Below are positions 16,709 through 26,900 of a DNA stretch of 64,000 bases, one piece after another; the stretch's first letter is position 1, and each line of letters starts with the position of its first letter. Origin of the DNA: Sphingobium limneticum (GTDB lineage: Bacteria; Pseudomonadota; Alphaproteobacteria; Sphingomonadales; Sphingomonadaceae); contig NZ_VYPZ01000013.1 of assembly GCF_008710155.1 (NCBI RefSeq), positions 1-64,000 of the forward strand, in the 5' to 3' direction. The notes beneath the pieces were generated by a model that made no database searches, was not told the origin of the DNA, and was given only the letters and a program-made list of their open reading frames with translations. The position numbers and the translations under genes are program-made.

Positions 16709-18624
16709 CAGGCTTCGACCACGAGTGGCGTGCCCGTTCCCTTCGCCTGGCACGCGAGCACATAGCCTTGCGCCTTGTCGGCGGGCGCAAGGCCGGACTC
16801 GACCTCCATCGTCACCTCGCCCTGCAGTAGCTTGACGACACAGGCGCCGCATGTGCCCGCACGGCAGGCATAGGGGATCTCGACGCCCGCGCCCTCGGCC
16901 GCCTCCAGCACGGTCTCGTCCGCGGGCAAGGCCGCCGACACCCCCGACACGGAGAAGGTCACCGTGCTCGGCGCCACCTCGGCGCTCGGGGCCGGCTTAT
17001 CCGCTGGCGCGGGCGCGGGCTTGACCTCGAGATCCTCGTGGTCGGCCGGCAGCGAGGCCGGACCGAACGCCTCGGTGTGCAGCTGCGCTTCGGGGACGCC
17101 GAGCTCCGCCAGCACGCCGCGCATCGCGCCCATCATCGCCGGCGGGCCGCACATATGGATCCGCCGGCTCGCGATCTCCGGCACCGCAGCCAGGATCATC
17201 TCGCGGGTGATCGGCCCTTCGGGGCCCATCCAGACGGTGCCGGGCGCGCGCTGCATCGCGGCGACGACATGGAGGTTGGGAAAGCGGCGTTCGAGCCGCT
17301 CGAGCTCGTCGCGGAACACGAATTCCTCGGTCGACCGTGCGCCGTAGAAGAAGAAGATATCGCCCTTCCACGCGGTGTCGGTGAGATAGCGCAGCACCGA
17401 CATCATCGGGGTGATGCCGACCCCGCCCGCGATCAGCACGATGCTCTGCGCATCCGTTCCCGTGAAGGTGAAGGCGCCGAACGGTCCGCTGACCTTCAGC
17501 AGATCGTCGGCGACGACCTTGTCGTGCAGATGTCGCGAGACCACGCCCTGCTCCTCGCGCTTGACCGTCAGCTCGACATAGGCCCGCTGGGTCGGCGAAG
17601 AGGCGATCGTGTAGGAACGGCGCGCGGTCTTGCCCGCTTCGGGCTCTACCTCAACCTGCAGAAACTGGCCCGGCAGGAAGTCGAACGGCAGCCGGTCGGC
17701 GGCCGGGTCCGCGAGCCGGAAGGTCAGCACGCTCGGCGTCTCTCGCACGATCTGGACCACGCGCAGCTGCCCCGCCCAGCTTTTGGGCTTGCGCAGCGAA
17801 GCCCCACCGGGTGCGGCCGCATTGCTCGGCGCGAGCCCAGCGCTGTCGGCAACGGGTGCAGGCGCGGGCGCAACCCTGGTAGCGGGAGGGGCAGCCGTCG
17901 GCTCCGGTTTTGCTGGAACCTTGGCGGTGGCGACACCGCCGGCGATCGCTCCGATCCGCCGCAGGCGGAAGATCTGCAGCGCGATCAGCGTGGCGCTCAC
18001 CAGCCCCAGGAACAGCATGAGAAGCAGGTGCGAGGGCGAGATGCCGAACCAGTGACCGGCATGGCCGGGCGCGGCCTGGTCGATGTCGAGCTGATCGCGC
18101 AGCCAGGCAAGCCCGACCTCCCGGGGCGGCTGCAAGCCGCCGATCGCGCCCTGCGCGGCGGTGCCGGAGCGGAACAGGTCGGTTCCCTCGCGCAGGCGCC
18201 GCGCCGCATCGAGCCGGGCTGAGACCGTGGTTGCACGCGCGCCGTCGGCCGAGGCGGCGTTGATCATCGCCAGGCCCGTGCTTACCCGTTCGCCAGCCTG
18301 CGCAGCGACCCGCTGCCTTGCCGCTTCGTCGAGCGCGGGAAAGGCGAGCAGCTGCGAGATGAAGCCGGTCCGGCGCGATTCGTGGCCGTGCTCATTCTCC
18401 CCTTCCCCATTGATCATGCGATCCATCATGGGGTTCATCATCTTCGCCATGTCCGACGACCCCGGCTCTGCCGGTGCGGACATGCCCCCGCCGGCCGGCA
18501 TGCCTGCGCCATGATGCGCGGCATGATCCTCGCCCTCCTGCGCGCCCGCGCTCGCGGACAGGCTGAGAGCGATTGCGCAGCCGAGGCTCAAGCGTCGAAG
18601 GCTGATCCGCCTGGACATCCTCAT
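16708..18624 (-). CDS. Membrane-anchored NAD(P)H reductase with C-terminal 2Fe-2S ferredoxin domain
   Basis: 638 residues in an unusual order. A signal peptide is followed by a His/Met-rich extracytoplasmic region (HAAHHGAGMPAGGGM, KMMNPMMDRM) and a helical stretch to about 195. One membrane segment sits at about 199-220, then a Pro/Ala linker. A ferredoxin-NADP reductase module (RRSYTIASSP for flavin, AGGVGITPMMSVLRYL for nucleotide) spans about 285-510. A plant-type 2Fe-2S domain (CRAGTCGACVV ... LAC) lies at about 555-638. Topology would put NAD(P)H oxidation in the cytoplasm and the metal-binding-like head in the periplasm. Partners are the membrane cytochrome and multihaem cytochrome encoded next. 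Confidence 0.8.
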   Translation of the reverse strand: MRMSRRISLRRLSLGCAIALSLSASAGAQEGEDHAAHHGAGMPAGGGMSAPAEPGSSDMAKMMNPMMDRMINGEGENEHGHESRRTGFISQLLAFPALDEAARQRVAAQAGERVSTGLAMINAASADGARATTVSARLDAARRLREGTDLFRSGTAAQGAIGGLQPPREVGLAWLRDQLDIDQAAPGHAGHWFGISPSHLLLMLFLGLVSATLIALQIFRLRRIGAIAGGVATAKVPAKPEPTAAPPATRVAPAPAPVADSAGLAPSNAAAPGGASLRKPKSWAGQLRVVQIVRETPSVLTFRLADPAADRLPFDFLPGQFLQVEVEPEAGKTARRSYTIASSPTQRAYVELTVKREEQGVVSRHLHDKVVADDLLKVSGPFGAFTFTGTDAQSIVLIAGGVGITPMMSVLRYLTDTAWKGDIFFFYGARSTEEFVFRDELERLERRFPNLHVVAAMQRAPGTVWMGPEGPITREMILAAVPEIASRRIHMCGPPAMMGAMRGVLAELGVPEAQLHTEAFGPASLPADHEDLEVKPAPAPADKPAPSAEVAPSTVTFSVSGVSAALPADETVLEAAEGAGVEIPYACRAGTCGACVVKLLQGEVTMEVESGLAPADKAQGYVLACQAKGTGTPLVVEA

Positions 18625-18641
18625 CCCCTTAGTGTGCGAGC

Positions 18642-18962
18642 CTACATATCCTTCATCGGCATCGCCGCATTGCCCGGCGCGGGATCGGGTGCCGGCACGG
18701 TCTGGTTGCCGGCCCCGGCGCGCATCGCGTCATGGTCCATCGCCTGACGGTGATGCCGCTCCATCTCGGCCTGGTTGCTCATCGCGTCCATCGGCGCCGC
18801 GTCTGCAGCGTTGCCGCTGTCGGTCAGGACCGGGGTGGCGGCGACGCTGTTCGCCGCGGGCGGCACCGTCTGGTCGGCCTGGCGGTCGCAGCCCGAAAGC
18901 GCGAGCGCCAGCAACAGGCTTCCGCCGACAAGCGGAAGGGCTTTTTTCGCATGGTTGATCAT
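18642..18962 (-). CDS. His/Met-rich lipoprotein
   Basis: 106 residues with a lipoprotein signal ending LALALSGC. The mature part has an acidic, Met- and His-rich segment (AEMERHHRQAMDHDAM) and a Pro/Ala tail ending MPMKDM. This suggests a periplasmic copper-binding lipoprotein. Between the smaller lipoprotein and the reductase, same strand, short spacers. No established family recognised. Confidence 0.7.
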   Translation of the reverse strand: MINHAKKALPLVGGSLLLALALSGCDRQADQTVPPAANSVAATPVLTDSGNAADAAPMDAMSNQAEMERHHRQAMDHDAMRAGAGNQTVPAPDPAPGNAAMPMKDM

Positions 18963-19020
18963 AGCTTGCTCCTTGGCTTGAAAACTGTGTCCGGGCGCCA
19001 GGGATGGCGCCCGGACCCGA

Positions 19021-19242
19021 TCATTGCGCGTTGCGCAGGATCTGAAGGCACCGGTCGTGCGAGAGGTTCATCGGGTTGCGCCCCTGCCCCTTCATCTCGC
19101 CATGATCATGCGGCGTCTGGAGACCCATATTGCCCTCCATCGCCCGGCAACTCTCGACCTGCGCCGAGGTCGGCCGCGTGGTCACACAGGCGCCCAGAAG
19201 CAGCGCCGGCGTGAGGACGGCGATCAAACGCATTTTCTTCAT
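19021..19242 (-). CDS. Small lipoprotein, 73 aa
   Basis: Lipoprotein signal MKKMRLIAVLTPALLLGAC, then a short mature chain with two Cys, a PHDHGEMKG motif and an NPMNLSHDRCLQIL end. Start codon overlaps the merR stop (ATGA). The His/Met content fits metal binding in the periplasm. No family assignment. Confidence 0.7.
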   Translation of the reverse strand: MKKMRLIAVLTPALLLGACVTTRPTSAQVESCRAMEGNMGLQTPHDHGEMKGQGRNPMNLSHDRCLQILRNAQ

Positions 19243-19718
19243 GACAAAACCCCTTTCGCTAGTGATGATCGTTCGTCCTGCGCTGCCTGAAGTTTCTTGT
19301 TATGCTGCTGGTCTTTCCGCCGCGCCGTCAGGAAGGCGAGGATCGGGCAATCGGAGACGGGTACTTCACCCGGGCATTCATCGGCGAGCATCCGCAGCAT
19401 GTCGCGGATATCGGACAGGCGCTCGAGCCGGGCTTCGGCATCCGCGATCTTGGCGAGCGTGATATCGAGCACGGCCTGGGCATGCGCGGTGTCCGACGCC
19501 CTGAGCGCCAGCAACTTCCGGGCCTGCTCGAGTGTGAAGCCAAGCTCCTGCGCCGAGCGGATGAAATTGACGCGCTCGAGGTCGGTCGCGTCGTAGAGCC
19601 GGTAGCCCGCCGCCGTGCGCGCGGGCTCGCGCAGCAAGCCCATCCGCTCATAATAGCGGATCGTGTCGCGGCCCACGCCCGCGGCGGCGGCGAGTTCGCC
19701 GATCTTGAAATTGCCCAT
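19239..19718 (-). CDS. MerR-family heavy-metal regulator
   Basis: 159-residue activator. The N-terminal winged helix is clear (KIGELAAAAGVGRDTIRYYE, RMGLL), followed by a dimerisation helix. A C-terminal metal loop has Cys pairs in DECPGEVPVSDCPIL, the spacing seen in CueR/CadR/ZntR-like sensors. ATG at 19718 was chosen because the family starts with such a short lead. It is cotranscribed with the lipoprotein and redox genes below it, and is divergent from the RND efflux genes. The metal is probably copper from the neighbours, but Zn/Cd/Pb sensing is not excluded. Confidence 0.9.
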   Translation of the reverse strand: MGNFKIGELAAAAGVGRDTIRYYERMGLLREPARTAAGYRLYDATDLERVNFIRSAQELGFTLEQARKLLALRASDTAHAQAVLDITLAKIADAEARLERLSDIRDMLRMLADECPGEVPVSDCPILAFLTARRKDQQHNKKLQAAQDERSSLAKGVLS

Positions 19719-19730
19719 GTCATCCGCTCG

Positions 19731-19762
19731 ATCATGCCGGTTGGACCATGGTCCAGGGTCAA
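19731..19762 (-). promoter_or_regulatory. MerR-type promoter/operator upstream of merR
   Basis: On the minus strand a -35 like TTGACC (19757-19762) and a weak -10 like CATGAT (19731-19736) are separated by 20 bp. That is the over-long spacer typical of MerR-activated promoters. The spacer contains the perfect dyad GGACCATGGTCC (19743-19754). The predicted start would leave a very short leader before the ATG at 19718. Confidence 0.65.
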
Positions 19763-19860
19763 GCGGTTTCGCCTCGAGCCCGAACGGTCCCATGCCGCCG
19801 GCAACCCGCTGCCCCGACGCCTCGCATCACGGCAGCGTGTGCCGCCGGGCCACCGGCGCG

Positions 19861-20223
19861 TCAGTTCTTGCGAAGCTCGACGATGTCGTGCTTGGCAGGC
19901 GTACCGTCGGCGACGGACACGTGCGCGAAGTGATCATCGAAGATATGATCGATCGTCACATGGCCGACGAGCTGGCGGTGATAGGTCGGCGCCACGCCCT
20001 TGGGCGGACCCGGATGGGTCACGACGCGATAGACCTCGAGCTTCTGGCCGACCTCGGCGCCATCGGCCTTGCCGATGCAGACGACCGTGCCGTTGCTGCC
20101 CGTGTCGACGATCGAGCCGCGCATGAACAAGCTGTGCCCGATGCCCTGGGCCATAGCGGGGACGGCAGCAAGCATCGAAATGCCGGCAAGCCCGACCATG
20201 AGAGTTTTTCTGACCATATTCAC
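19861..20223 (-). CDS. Secreted hypothetical protein, 120 aa
   Basis: Exported protein with signal peptide MVRKTLMVGLAGISMLAAVP ending AMA. The mature chain begins GIGHSLFMRGSIVDTGSNG and contains several His and Asp residues (IDHIFDDHFAHVSV). One Cys only. It lies upstream of merR on the same strand and next to the divergent operator. I know of no function; metal-island association only. Confidence 0.65.
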   Translation of the reverse strand: MNMVRKTLMVGLAGISMLAAVPAMAQGIGHSLFMRGSIVDTGSNGTVVCIGKADGAEVGQKLEVYRVVTHPGPPKGVAPTYHRQLVGHVTIDHIFDDHFAHVSVADGTPAKHDIVELRKN

Positions 20224-20281
20224 CTCCTTGGATGGTAAGCCACCGCCCGGACCTGCCGGGGGGAAGAGCGTCTCTTCAGGC

Positions 20282-20315
20282 TTGGGACTACGGTCCCGGG
20301 TCCAGCCTCGATATA
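20282..20315. promoter_or_regulatory. Second MerR-like dyad in the divergent region
   Basis: GGGACTACGGTCCC (20284-20297) followed by GGGTCCAG resembles, in inverse orientation, the dyad before merR (about 18 of 23 positions agree). On the plus strand TTGGGA (20282-20287) and a TA-rich CGATATA about 20 bp later could be a MerR-type promoter for the efflux operon. Confidence 0.45.
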
Positions 20316-20459
20316 CGTAGAGGCCGCAGCCGGTCTTCTTCCCCGGGCCAGATCTTTATTGACGCGGAGTTGACGGAATCAGCCGTCAGCACTTCAAAAC
20401 CCGCGCGGCGCGAGACTTTGGTTGGCTGCGCCAGCGAAACCCGCTAGATATCGAGGCTC

Positions 20460-20822
20460 GTGAAACGCCTGCTCGCCCTTCTGCTCGTCATCGGAGCGCT
20501 GTCCGGTCTCTTCGGAGCCCAGATGGCGGCCGCGCACAGCGTGCCGCAGGCGGCAGGCGCGCCGCTGGCCAAGGGCATGGATGCAGACTGCATGGCAATG
20601 ATGGCCAAGCAGCAGCCTGCGCCCAGCGAAAAGCCTTGCAAGGGCCTGACGCTCGATTGCATCGCCGCGATGGGGTGCGTGATCCCGCTGGTCGCAGCGG
20701 ACCTGGCAGGCGGCGTTGCGCCTGCGCGTCTCTACGACGCGGCCAGCTTCTGGACGACCGACACGATATTGACCGGCAAGGCGGTTGTGCCCGAGCCGGA
20801 TCCTCCCACCAGCCTTGTCTGA
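20460..20822 (+). CDS. Secreted Cys/Met-rich protein preceding the RND operon
   Basis: 120 residues, GTG start at 20460. Signal peptide KRLLALLLVIGALSGLFGAQ then MAAAH. The mature chain has Cys and Met clusters (MDADCMAMMAKQQP, KPCKGLTLDCIAAMGCVIPL) that could bind copper. First gene of the plus-strand operon. Similar small exported proteins accompany copper RND loci in alphaproteobacteria, but no defined function is known to me. Confidence 0.6.
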   Translation: MKRLLALLLVIGALSGLFGAQMAAAHSVPQAAGAPLAKGMDADCMAMMAKQQPAPSEKPCKGLTLDCIAAMGCVIPLVAADLAGGVAPARLYDAASFWTTDTILTGKAVVPEPDPPTSLV

Positions 20823-20899
20823 TTGAACGAGCACGGGCTGCGCGCATCGATCGATGCGTGCGCGCCCGGTTTCCTTCTTTTCAGTCAAAGGTTTTCGTG

Positions 20900-21157
20900 A
20901 TGATCAAACTGCTTCCGGCCGCCCTTGTGGCGGCCCTCAGTCTCGCCGCGCCTGCGCTTGCAACCGACGCGAGCCGCACGCCGCAAGGCCATTGGGAATG
21001 GCGGTCGGCGCCGCAATATGGTCCGCGGGCGACTGGCCCTGCGCGTGTCCGCATATGGGTGCCCGACAGCCGGGACATGGCCAGCTGCGATTGCGCGATG
21101 ATGCAGGCAAGCGCCGCCGACTGCATGCGCGGCGCAGTCAGGTCGGACAAGGGCTAA
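20900..21157 (+). CDS. Small secreted protein, 85 aa
   Basis: ATG at 20900; signal peptide MIKLLPAALVAALSLAAPALA. The mature part has WEWRSAPQYGPRATGPARVR and a Cys-Met segment (DMASCDCAMMQASAADCM) that may coordinate copper. Same strand and short spacing to cusC, so part of the efflux operon. No family recognised. Confidence 0.65.
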   Translation: MIKLLPAALVAALSLAAPALATDASRTPQGHWEWRSAPQYGPRATGPARVRIWVPDSRDMASCDCAMMQASAADCMRGAVRSDKG

Positions 21158-21220
21158 ACCCGCTCCGGAGCGGCGCGTCACATCTTGGCGCGCCGCCTCT
21201 GTCATGAGGGGATGATATCC

Positions 21221-22483
21221 ATGATCATGATGCCGAGGCGCGCTGTGCGACGCCTGTTGCTCTCTATCGGTGCGACGCTTGCGAGCGCCTGGGCCGTGCC
21301 GGTGTCGGCCGGCCCGCTCACCTACGAGCAGGCAGTGAGGCTCGCTGCCGCCAACGCGCCAAGCCTCAAGGCGCGCGCGGCGGCGACAGCCGGCGCCCGC
21401 TCTTCGGCGGTCGCGGCCGATCGCCTGCCCGATCCGACGCTCGACCTGGGCCTGCAGAACTTCCCGGTGAGCGGCCCCAATGCCGGCAGCTTCACGCGCG
21501 ACGATTTCACTATGGCGACGATCGGGTTCAGCCAGACCTTCCCCAATCTCGCCAAGCGCCATGCACGCGCCGCGCGCGCCGCGGCCGATATCGGTATCGC
21601 CGAGGCGGGCGAGCTGGTCGAAGGCCGCAACGTGCGGCTCGAGACCGCCCTCGCCTGGGTCGATCTCTATTATGGAGAACGCCGGCTCCGGCAGCTCGAC
21701 CTGCTCGATGCCAGCCTCGACGACCTGCAGAAGACCGTGACCGCACGCCTGGCGTCGGGCAGCGCGCGCCCGAGCCAGGCGCTCGAGCCCGACCAGCTCC
21801 GCGCCGCCATCGCCGATCGCCGCGCCGAGATGGCTGCGGTGGTGGCGCAGGCGCGGGCCCGGCTCGCGCGCTATACCGGCGACCCCGACCCGCAGGCGAC
21901 GGGCGACCCGCCGATGCTCGATGTCGATCCGATCCGGCTGCGGGCCGGGATCGATGCGCTTCCCGCCCTGCGCGCGCAGGACGCGCGGATCGCAGTCGCC
22001 GAAGCGGACGTGCGTCTCGCGCGCGCCGACAAGCGCCCCGACTGGAAGGTCGGCGTCACCTATGGCCGGCGCGATTCCATGTACGGCGACATGGCCTCGG
22101 TCGGCGTGTCGATCGACCTGCCGCTGTTCGCCGGCAAGCGCCAGAATCCCAGGATCGCTGCCAGCGAGAGCCTCGTGCAAGGGGGGCGGTTCGACCGCGA
22201 GGCGATCCGCCGCGAACTGGTGGCGCAGCTCGACGCCGACCTTGCCGATCATGCCATGCATCTCTCCCGGTTGCGCAATGCCCGCGAGACGCTGGTGCCC
22301 CTCGCCAGGCACCGCGCCGAGCTCGACCGCGACAGCTATGGCGCCGGCAAGCTCGACCTTGGCGCCGCGCTGCTCACGACGCTCGGGCTCGCGGAGGCCG
22401 AGGTCGAGGCGCTCAACCGCGAAGCCGACGTCGCGCGCGACGCGGTCCGCATCACCATCACCTATGGGGAGGAGCGGCCATGA
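21221..22483 (+). CDS. Outer-membrane channel of the RND efflux pump (CusC/CzcC-like)
   Basis: TolC-family outer-membrane factor of about 420 residues. I chose the ATG at 21221 (GAGGGG 9 nt upstream). A signal peptide ending VPVSAG is followed by two outer-membrane efflux protein repeats, each with long amphipathic helices (LTYEQAVRLAAANAPSLKAR and DALPALRAQDARIAVAEADV). No lipobox Cys. It overlaps the adaptor gene by ATGA. Shorter than CusC but close to CzcC-like proteins. Confidence 0.88.
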   Translation: MIMMPRRAVRRLLLSIGATLASAWAVPVSAGPLTYEQAVRLAAANAPSLKARAAATAGARSSAVAADRLPDPTLDLGLQNFPVSGPNAGSFTRDDFTMATIGFSQTFPNLAKRHARAARAAADIGIAEAGELVEGRNVRLETALAWVDLYYGERRLRQLDLLDASLDDLQKTVTARLASGSARPSQALEPDQLRAAIADRRAEMAAVVAQARARLARYTGDPDPQATGDPPMLDVDPIRLRAGIDALPALRAQDARIAVAEADVRLARADKRPDWKVGVTYGRRDSMYGDMASVGVSIDLPLFAGKRQNPRIAASESLVQGGRFDREAIRRELVAQLDADLADHAMHLSRLRNARETLVPLARHRAELDRDSYGAGKLDLGAALLTTLGLAEAEVEALNREADVARDAVRITITYGEERP

Positions 22484-23970
22484 CGCTCGATAAATCCGCA
22501 CTGCGCTGGGGCGCATCGATCCTGGCTGTCGCGCTGCTGGCCGGCGGCACAGGCTATTGGGCAGGCCATCGCCAGGCACCGCAATCGGAGGCGACCACGC
22601 CCGCCGGGGCAGGCAAAGTCCTTTACTGGTACGATCCGATGTTCCCCAACCAGAAGTTCGACAAGCCCGGCAAGTCGCCCTTCATGGATATGCAGCTCGT
22701 GCCGCGATACGCGGACGGAGGAAGCGCCGGCGCGGCCCCCACGGTCGCCGTCGATCCCGCCGCGCGGCAGAGCCTGGGATTGCGGGTCGTCGCGGCGAAG
22801 ATGGGCAGCCTTGCCTCGGCCCTCGAGGTCACCGGCACGATCGACTTCAACCAGCGCGACGTCGCCGTCATCCAGGCGCGTTCGGGCGGGTTCGTGAGCC
22901 GCGTCTATGCGCGAGCGCCCGGGGACGTGGTCCGCGCCGGCGCGCCGATCGCGGACCTGCTCCTGCCCGAATGGGGCGGCGCGCAGACCGAATATCTGAG
23001 CGTCAGGCGGCTCGGCAAGCCCGATCTCACCGCGGCCGCGCGCCAGCGGCTGCGGCTGATGGGCATGTCCGACGGCCTCATCGCCAGCGTCGAGCGGAGC
23101 GGTCGACCGAACGGCGTGGTGACGATCACGACGCCGATCTCGGGCACCATCCAGACGCTCGACGCCCGTGCCGGCGTGACGCTCGCCATGGGCCAGACGC
23201 TCGCCCAGGTGAGCGGGCTCGGCACCGTCTGGCTCAACGCCGCGGTGCCCGAAGCGCGCGCGGGCGATGTCCGCGTCGGCCAGAATGCCAGCGCCACGCT
23301 GGCGAGCTTCCCCGGCGAGCGCTTCGCCGGCCGGGTGATCGCGATCCTGCCGACCACGCAGGCCGACAGCCGCACGCTCACCGTGCGGATCGCGCTGCCC
23401 AACCGCGACGGCCGGTTGCGGCCGGGCATGTTCGCCACCGTCGCGCTTGGCGGCGATGCCAAGCCGGCGCTGCTGGTGCCGAGCGAGGCGGTGATCCGCA
23501 CGGGCAAGCGCACGCTCGTCATGCTCGCCGCAGGCGACGGGCGCTATCATCCCGCCGAGGTCCGTATCGGCCGCGAGGCGGGCGGCGAGACCGAGATCCT
23601 TGCCGGCCTGTCGCCCGGCGAGAACGTCGTCGCCTCGGGGCAGTTCCTGATCGATTCCGAGGCGAGCCTGTCGGGCATCGAGGCGCGGCCGATCGGCGGC
23701 GGTGCGGCATCGGCGACCCTCGCCGCGCCGGCGTCGAAAGCCACGCTGTACGAGACGACGGGCAAGATCGAGCGGATCACGGCCAATTCGGTGACGCTCA
23801 GCCACGAGCCCGTTCCCGCGCTCGACTGGCCGGCGATGACGATGACCTTCGCGCTCGCCAATCCGGGCATCGCGCGCGGCTTCAAGGCGGGTGACCGGGT
23901 CCGGTTCGGGTTCGACCGGCCCCCGGCGGGACCGACGCTGCGGCATATGGCGAAGGTGTCGGGCCAGTGA
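22480..23970 (+). CDS. RND periplasmic adaptor (CusB-like) with fused CusF-like domain
   Basis: 496-residue adaptor linking the inner-membrane pump to the channel. After the N-terminal anchor, a heavy-metal-binding segment [13 protein letters not shown] with [13 protein letters not shown] matches the Met-containing entry motif of CusB-type adaptors. The barrel-sandwich, alpha-hairpin and beta-barrel parts follow. The last about 75 residues are a CusF-like OB domain ([19 protein letters not shown] ... [12 protein letters not shown]) with the Trp/Met copper site, so the chaperone is partly fused to the pump. Start overlaps cusC and end overlaps cusA. Confidence 0.9.
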   Translation: MTLDKSALRWGASILAVALLAGGTGYWAGHRQAPQSEATTPAGAGKVLYWYDPMFPNQKFDKPGKSPFMDMQLVPRYADGGSAGAAPTVAVDPAARQSLGLRVVAAKMGSLASALEVTGTIDFNQRDVAVIQARSGGFVSRVYARAPGDVVRAGAPIADLLLPEWGGAQTEYLSVRRLGKPDLTAAARQRLRLMGMSDGLIASVERSGRPNGVVTITTPISGTIQTLDARAGVTLAMGQTLAQVSGLGTVWLNAAVPEARAGDVRVGQNASATLASFPGERFAGRVIAILPTTQADSRTLTVRIALPNRDGRLRPGMFATVALGGDAKPALLVPSEAVIRTGKRTLVMLAAGDGRYHPAEVRIGREAGGETEILAGLSPGENVVASGQFLIDSEASLSGIEARPIGGGAASATLAAPASKATLYETTGKIERITANSVTLSHEPVPALDWPAMTMTFALANPGIARGFKAGDRVRFGFDRPPAGPTLRHMAKVSGQ

Positions 23971-26900
23971 TCGCCCATCTCATCCGCTGGTCGGTGAGGA
24001 ACCGCTTCTTCGTCGTGCTCGGCATGCTCGCGCTGGTCGGCGCGGGCCTGTGGGCGGTGCGCTCGACCCCGATCGACGCGCTGCCCGATCTTTCCGACGT
24101 GCAGGTCGTGATCCGCACTTCCTATCCGGGTCAGGCGCCGCAGATCGTCGAGAACCAGATCACCTATCCGCTCACCACCACCATGCTGTCGGTGCCCGGC
24201 GCCAAGACGGTGCGCGGCTATAGCTTCTTCGGCGACAGCTTCGTCTATGTGATCTTCGAGGACGGCACCGATCTCTACTGGGCGCGCAGCCGCGTGCTCG
24301 AATATCTCAACCAGGTCCAGGGTCGGTTGCCGGCCAGCGCCCGCAGCGCGCTCGGGCCGGACGCGACCGGGGTCGGCTGGGTCTATGAATATGCGCTGGT
24401 CGACCGCACCGGCCGGCATGACCTGTCGCAGCTGCGCGGGCTGCAGGACTGGTTCCTGCGCTATGAACTCAAGACCGTGACCGGCGTCGCCGAGGTCGCC
24501 AGCATCGGCGGCATGGTCAGGCAGTATCAGATACTGCTCGATCCGGTGAAGCTCGCCGCCTACGGGGTGACCCACGCCCAGGCGGTCGAGGCGATCCGGC
24601 AGGCCAATCAGGAAGCGGGCGGCTCGGTGCTCGAGCTGGCCGAAGCCGAATATATGGTCCGCGCCTCGGGCTATCTGAAAACGCTCGACGATTTCCGGGC
24701 AATCCCGCTCAAGACTGCGGCGGGCGGCGTGCCCGTCCGGCTCGGCGATGTCGCCACGATCCAGGTCGGCCCCGAGATGCGGCGCGGCATCGCCGAACTG
24801 AACGGCGAAGGCGAGGTCGCCGGCGGCGTCGTTATTCTTCGGTCAGGCAAGAACGCCCGTGAGACCATCGCGGCGGTCAAGGACAAGCTCGCCGATCTCA
24901 GGAAAAGCCTGCCGCCGGGCGTCGAGGTGGTCACGGTCTATGACCGCTCGCAGCTGATCGATCGCGCGGTCGAGAACCTCACCCGCAAGCTGGTCGAGGA
25001 GTTCATCGTCGTCGCATTGGTCTGCGCCCTGTTCCTCTGGCATGTCCGCTCGGCGCTGGTCGCGATCCTGACGCTGCCCTTGGGCGTGCTCGCCGCCTTC
25101 GTCGTGATGCGCTACCAGGGCGTCAACGCCAACATCATGTCGCTGGGCGGCATCGCCATCGCGATCGGCGCGATGGTCGATGCGGCCGTGGTCATGATCG
25201 AGAACGCCCACAAGAAGATCGAGCGCTGGGAACAGGACCATCCGGACACCCATCTCGACCGCGAGACGCGCTGGATCGTCGTCACCGAGGCGGCGGCCGA
25301 GGTCGGGCCCGCGCTGTTCTTCAGCCTGCTGATCATCACGCTGTCGTTCATTCCGGTCTTCACCCTGGAGGCGCAGGAAGGCCGGCTGTTCGCGCCGCTC
25401 GCCTTCACCAAGACCTATGCGATGGGCGCGGCCGCGATCCTGTCGGTGACCCTGGTGCCGATCCTGATGGGCTGGCTGATCCGGGGCCGCATTCCGGCCG
25501 AGCAGGCCAATCCGGTCAATCGCTGGCTCACCAATATCTACCGGCCCGCGATCGACTGGACGATGAAGCGGCCCAAGGCGGTGCTGCTGATCGCGGCTCT
25601 GGTGTTCGCCACCACGGCCTGGCCGCTCAGCCGGCTCGGCGGCGAGTTCATGCCCAATCTCGACGAGGGCGACCTGCTCTACATGCCCTCGGCGCTGCCG
25701 GGCCTCTCGGCCGCCAAGGCGAGTGAGCTGCTCCAGCAGACCGACCGCCTGATCAAGACCGTGCCCGAAGTCGAAAGCGTGTTCGGCAAGGCCGGCCGCG
25801 CCGAGACCGCGACCGATCCCGCGCCGCTCGAAATGTTCGAGACGACGATCCAATTCAAGCCCCGCGACCAGTGGCGGTCGGGCATGACGCCCGAACGCCT
25901 TGTCGACGAGCTCGATCGCCGGGTGAAGCTTCCGGGTCTCGCCAATATCTGGGTGCCGCCGATCCGCAACCGCATCGACATGCTCGCGACGGGCATCAAG
26001 AGCCCGATCGGGGTCAAGGTGTCGGGCAGTGACCTCGCCGAGCTCGACCGCATCGCGCATGATGTCGAGACCGTGGCCAGGAGCGTGCCCGGCGTCAGCT
26101 CGGCGCTCGCCGAGCGGCTGACCGGCGGACGCTATGTCGATGTCGACATAGACCGCGCCGCCGCCGCGCGGTTCGGGCTCAACATCGCCGACGTCCAGGC
26201 CATCGTCTCCGGCGCGATCGGCGGCGAGACGATCGGCGAGACGGTCGAGGGCCTCGCCCGCTATCCGATCAGCGTGCGCTATCCGCGCGAATTGCGCGAC
26301 AGCCTCGAAAGGCTGCGGGCGCTACCGATCCTGACGCCCGCGGGCCAGCAGATCACCTTGGGCACCGTGGCAAACGTCTCGATCGCCGAGGGACCGCCGA
26401 TGCTCAAGACCGAGAATGCCCGGCCTTCGACCTGGGTCTACGTCGATGTGCGCGGGCGCGATCTTGCCTCGGTGGTCGGCGATCTGCAGCGTGCGGTGGC
26501 GAAACAGGTCAGGCTCTCGCCTGGGGTCAGCATCGCTTACTCTGGCCAGTTCGAATATCTCGAGCGCGCGGTCGACCGCTTGAAGCTGGTCGTGCCCGCG
26601 ACGCTGCTGATCATCTTCGTGCTGCTCTACCTCATCTTCGGCCGCTTCGACGAGGCGGCGCTGATCATGGGGACGCTGCCGTTTGCGCTGACCGGCGGCA
26701 TCTGGACGCTTTATCTGCTGGGGTTCAACCAGTCGATCGCCACCGGGGTCGGGTTCATCGCGCTCGCCGGCGTCTCCGCCGAGTTCGGGGTGGTGATGCT
26801 GATCTATCTCAAGAACGCGCTGGCCGAGCGCGGCGCACATCCGGACGCTGCCGAGGTCGAGGCCGCCGTGCGCGAAGGCGCGCTGCTGCGCGTCCGTCCC

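Noticed and set aside
20885-26060. Long minus-strand frames opposite the RND operon
   Set aside because: They mirror cusC, cusB and cusA reading frames and give Arg/Gly-rich sequence without domains.
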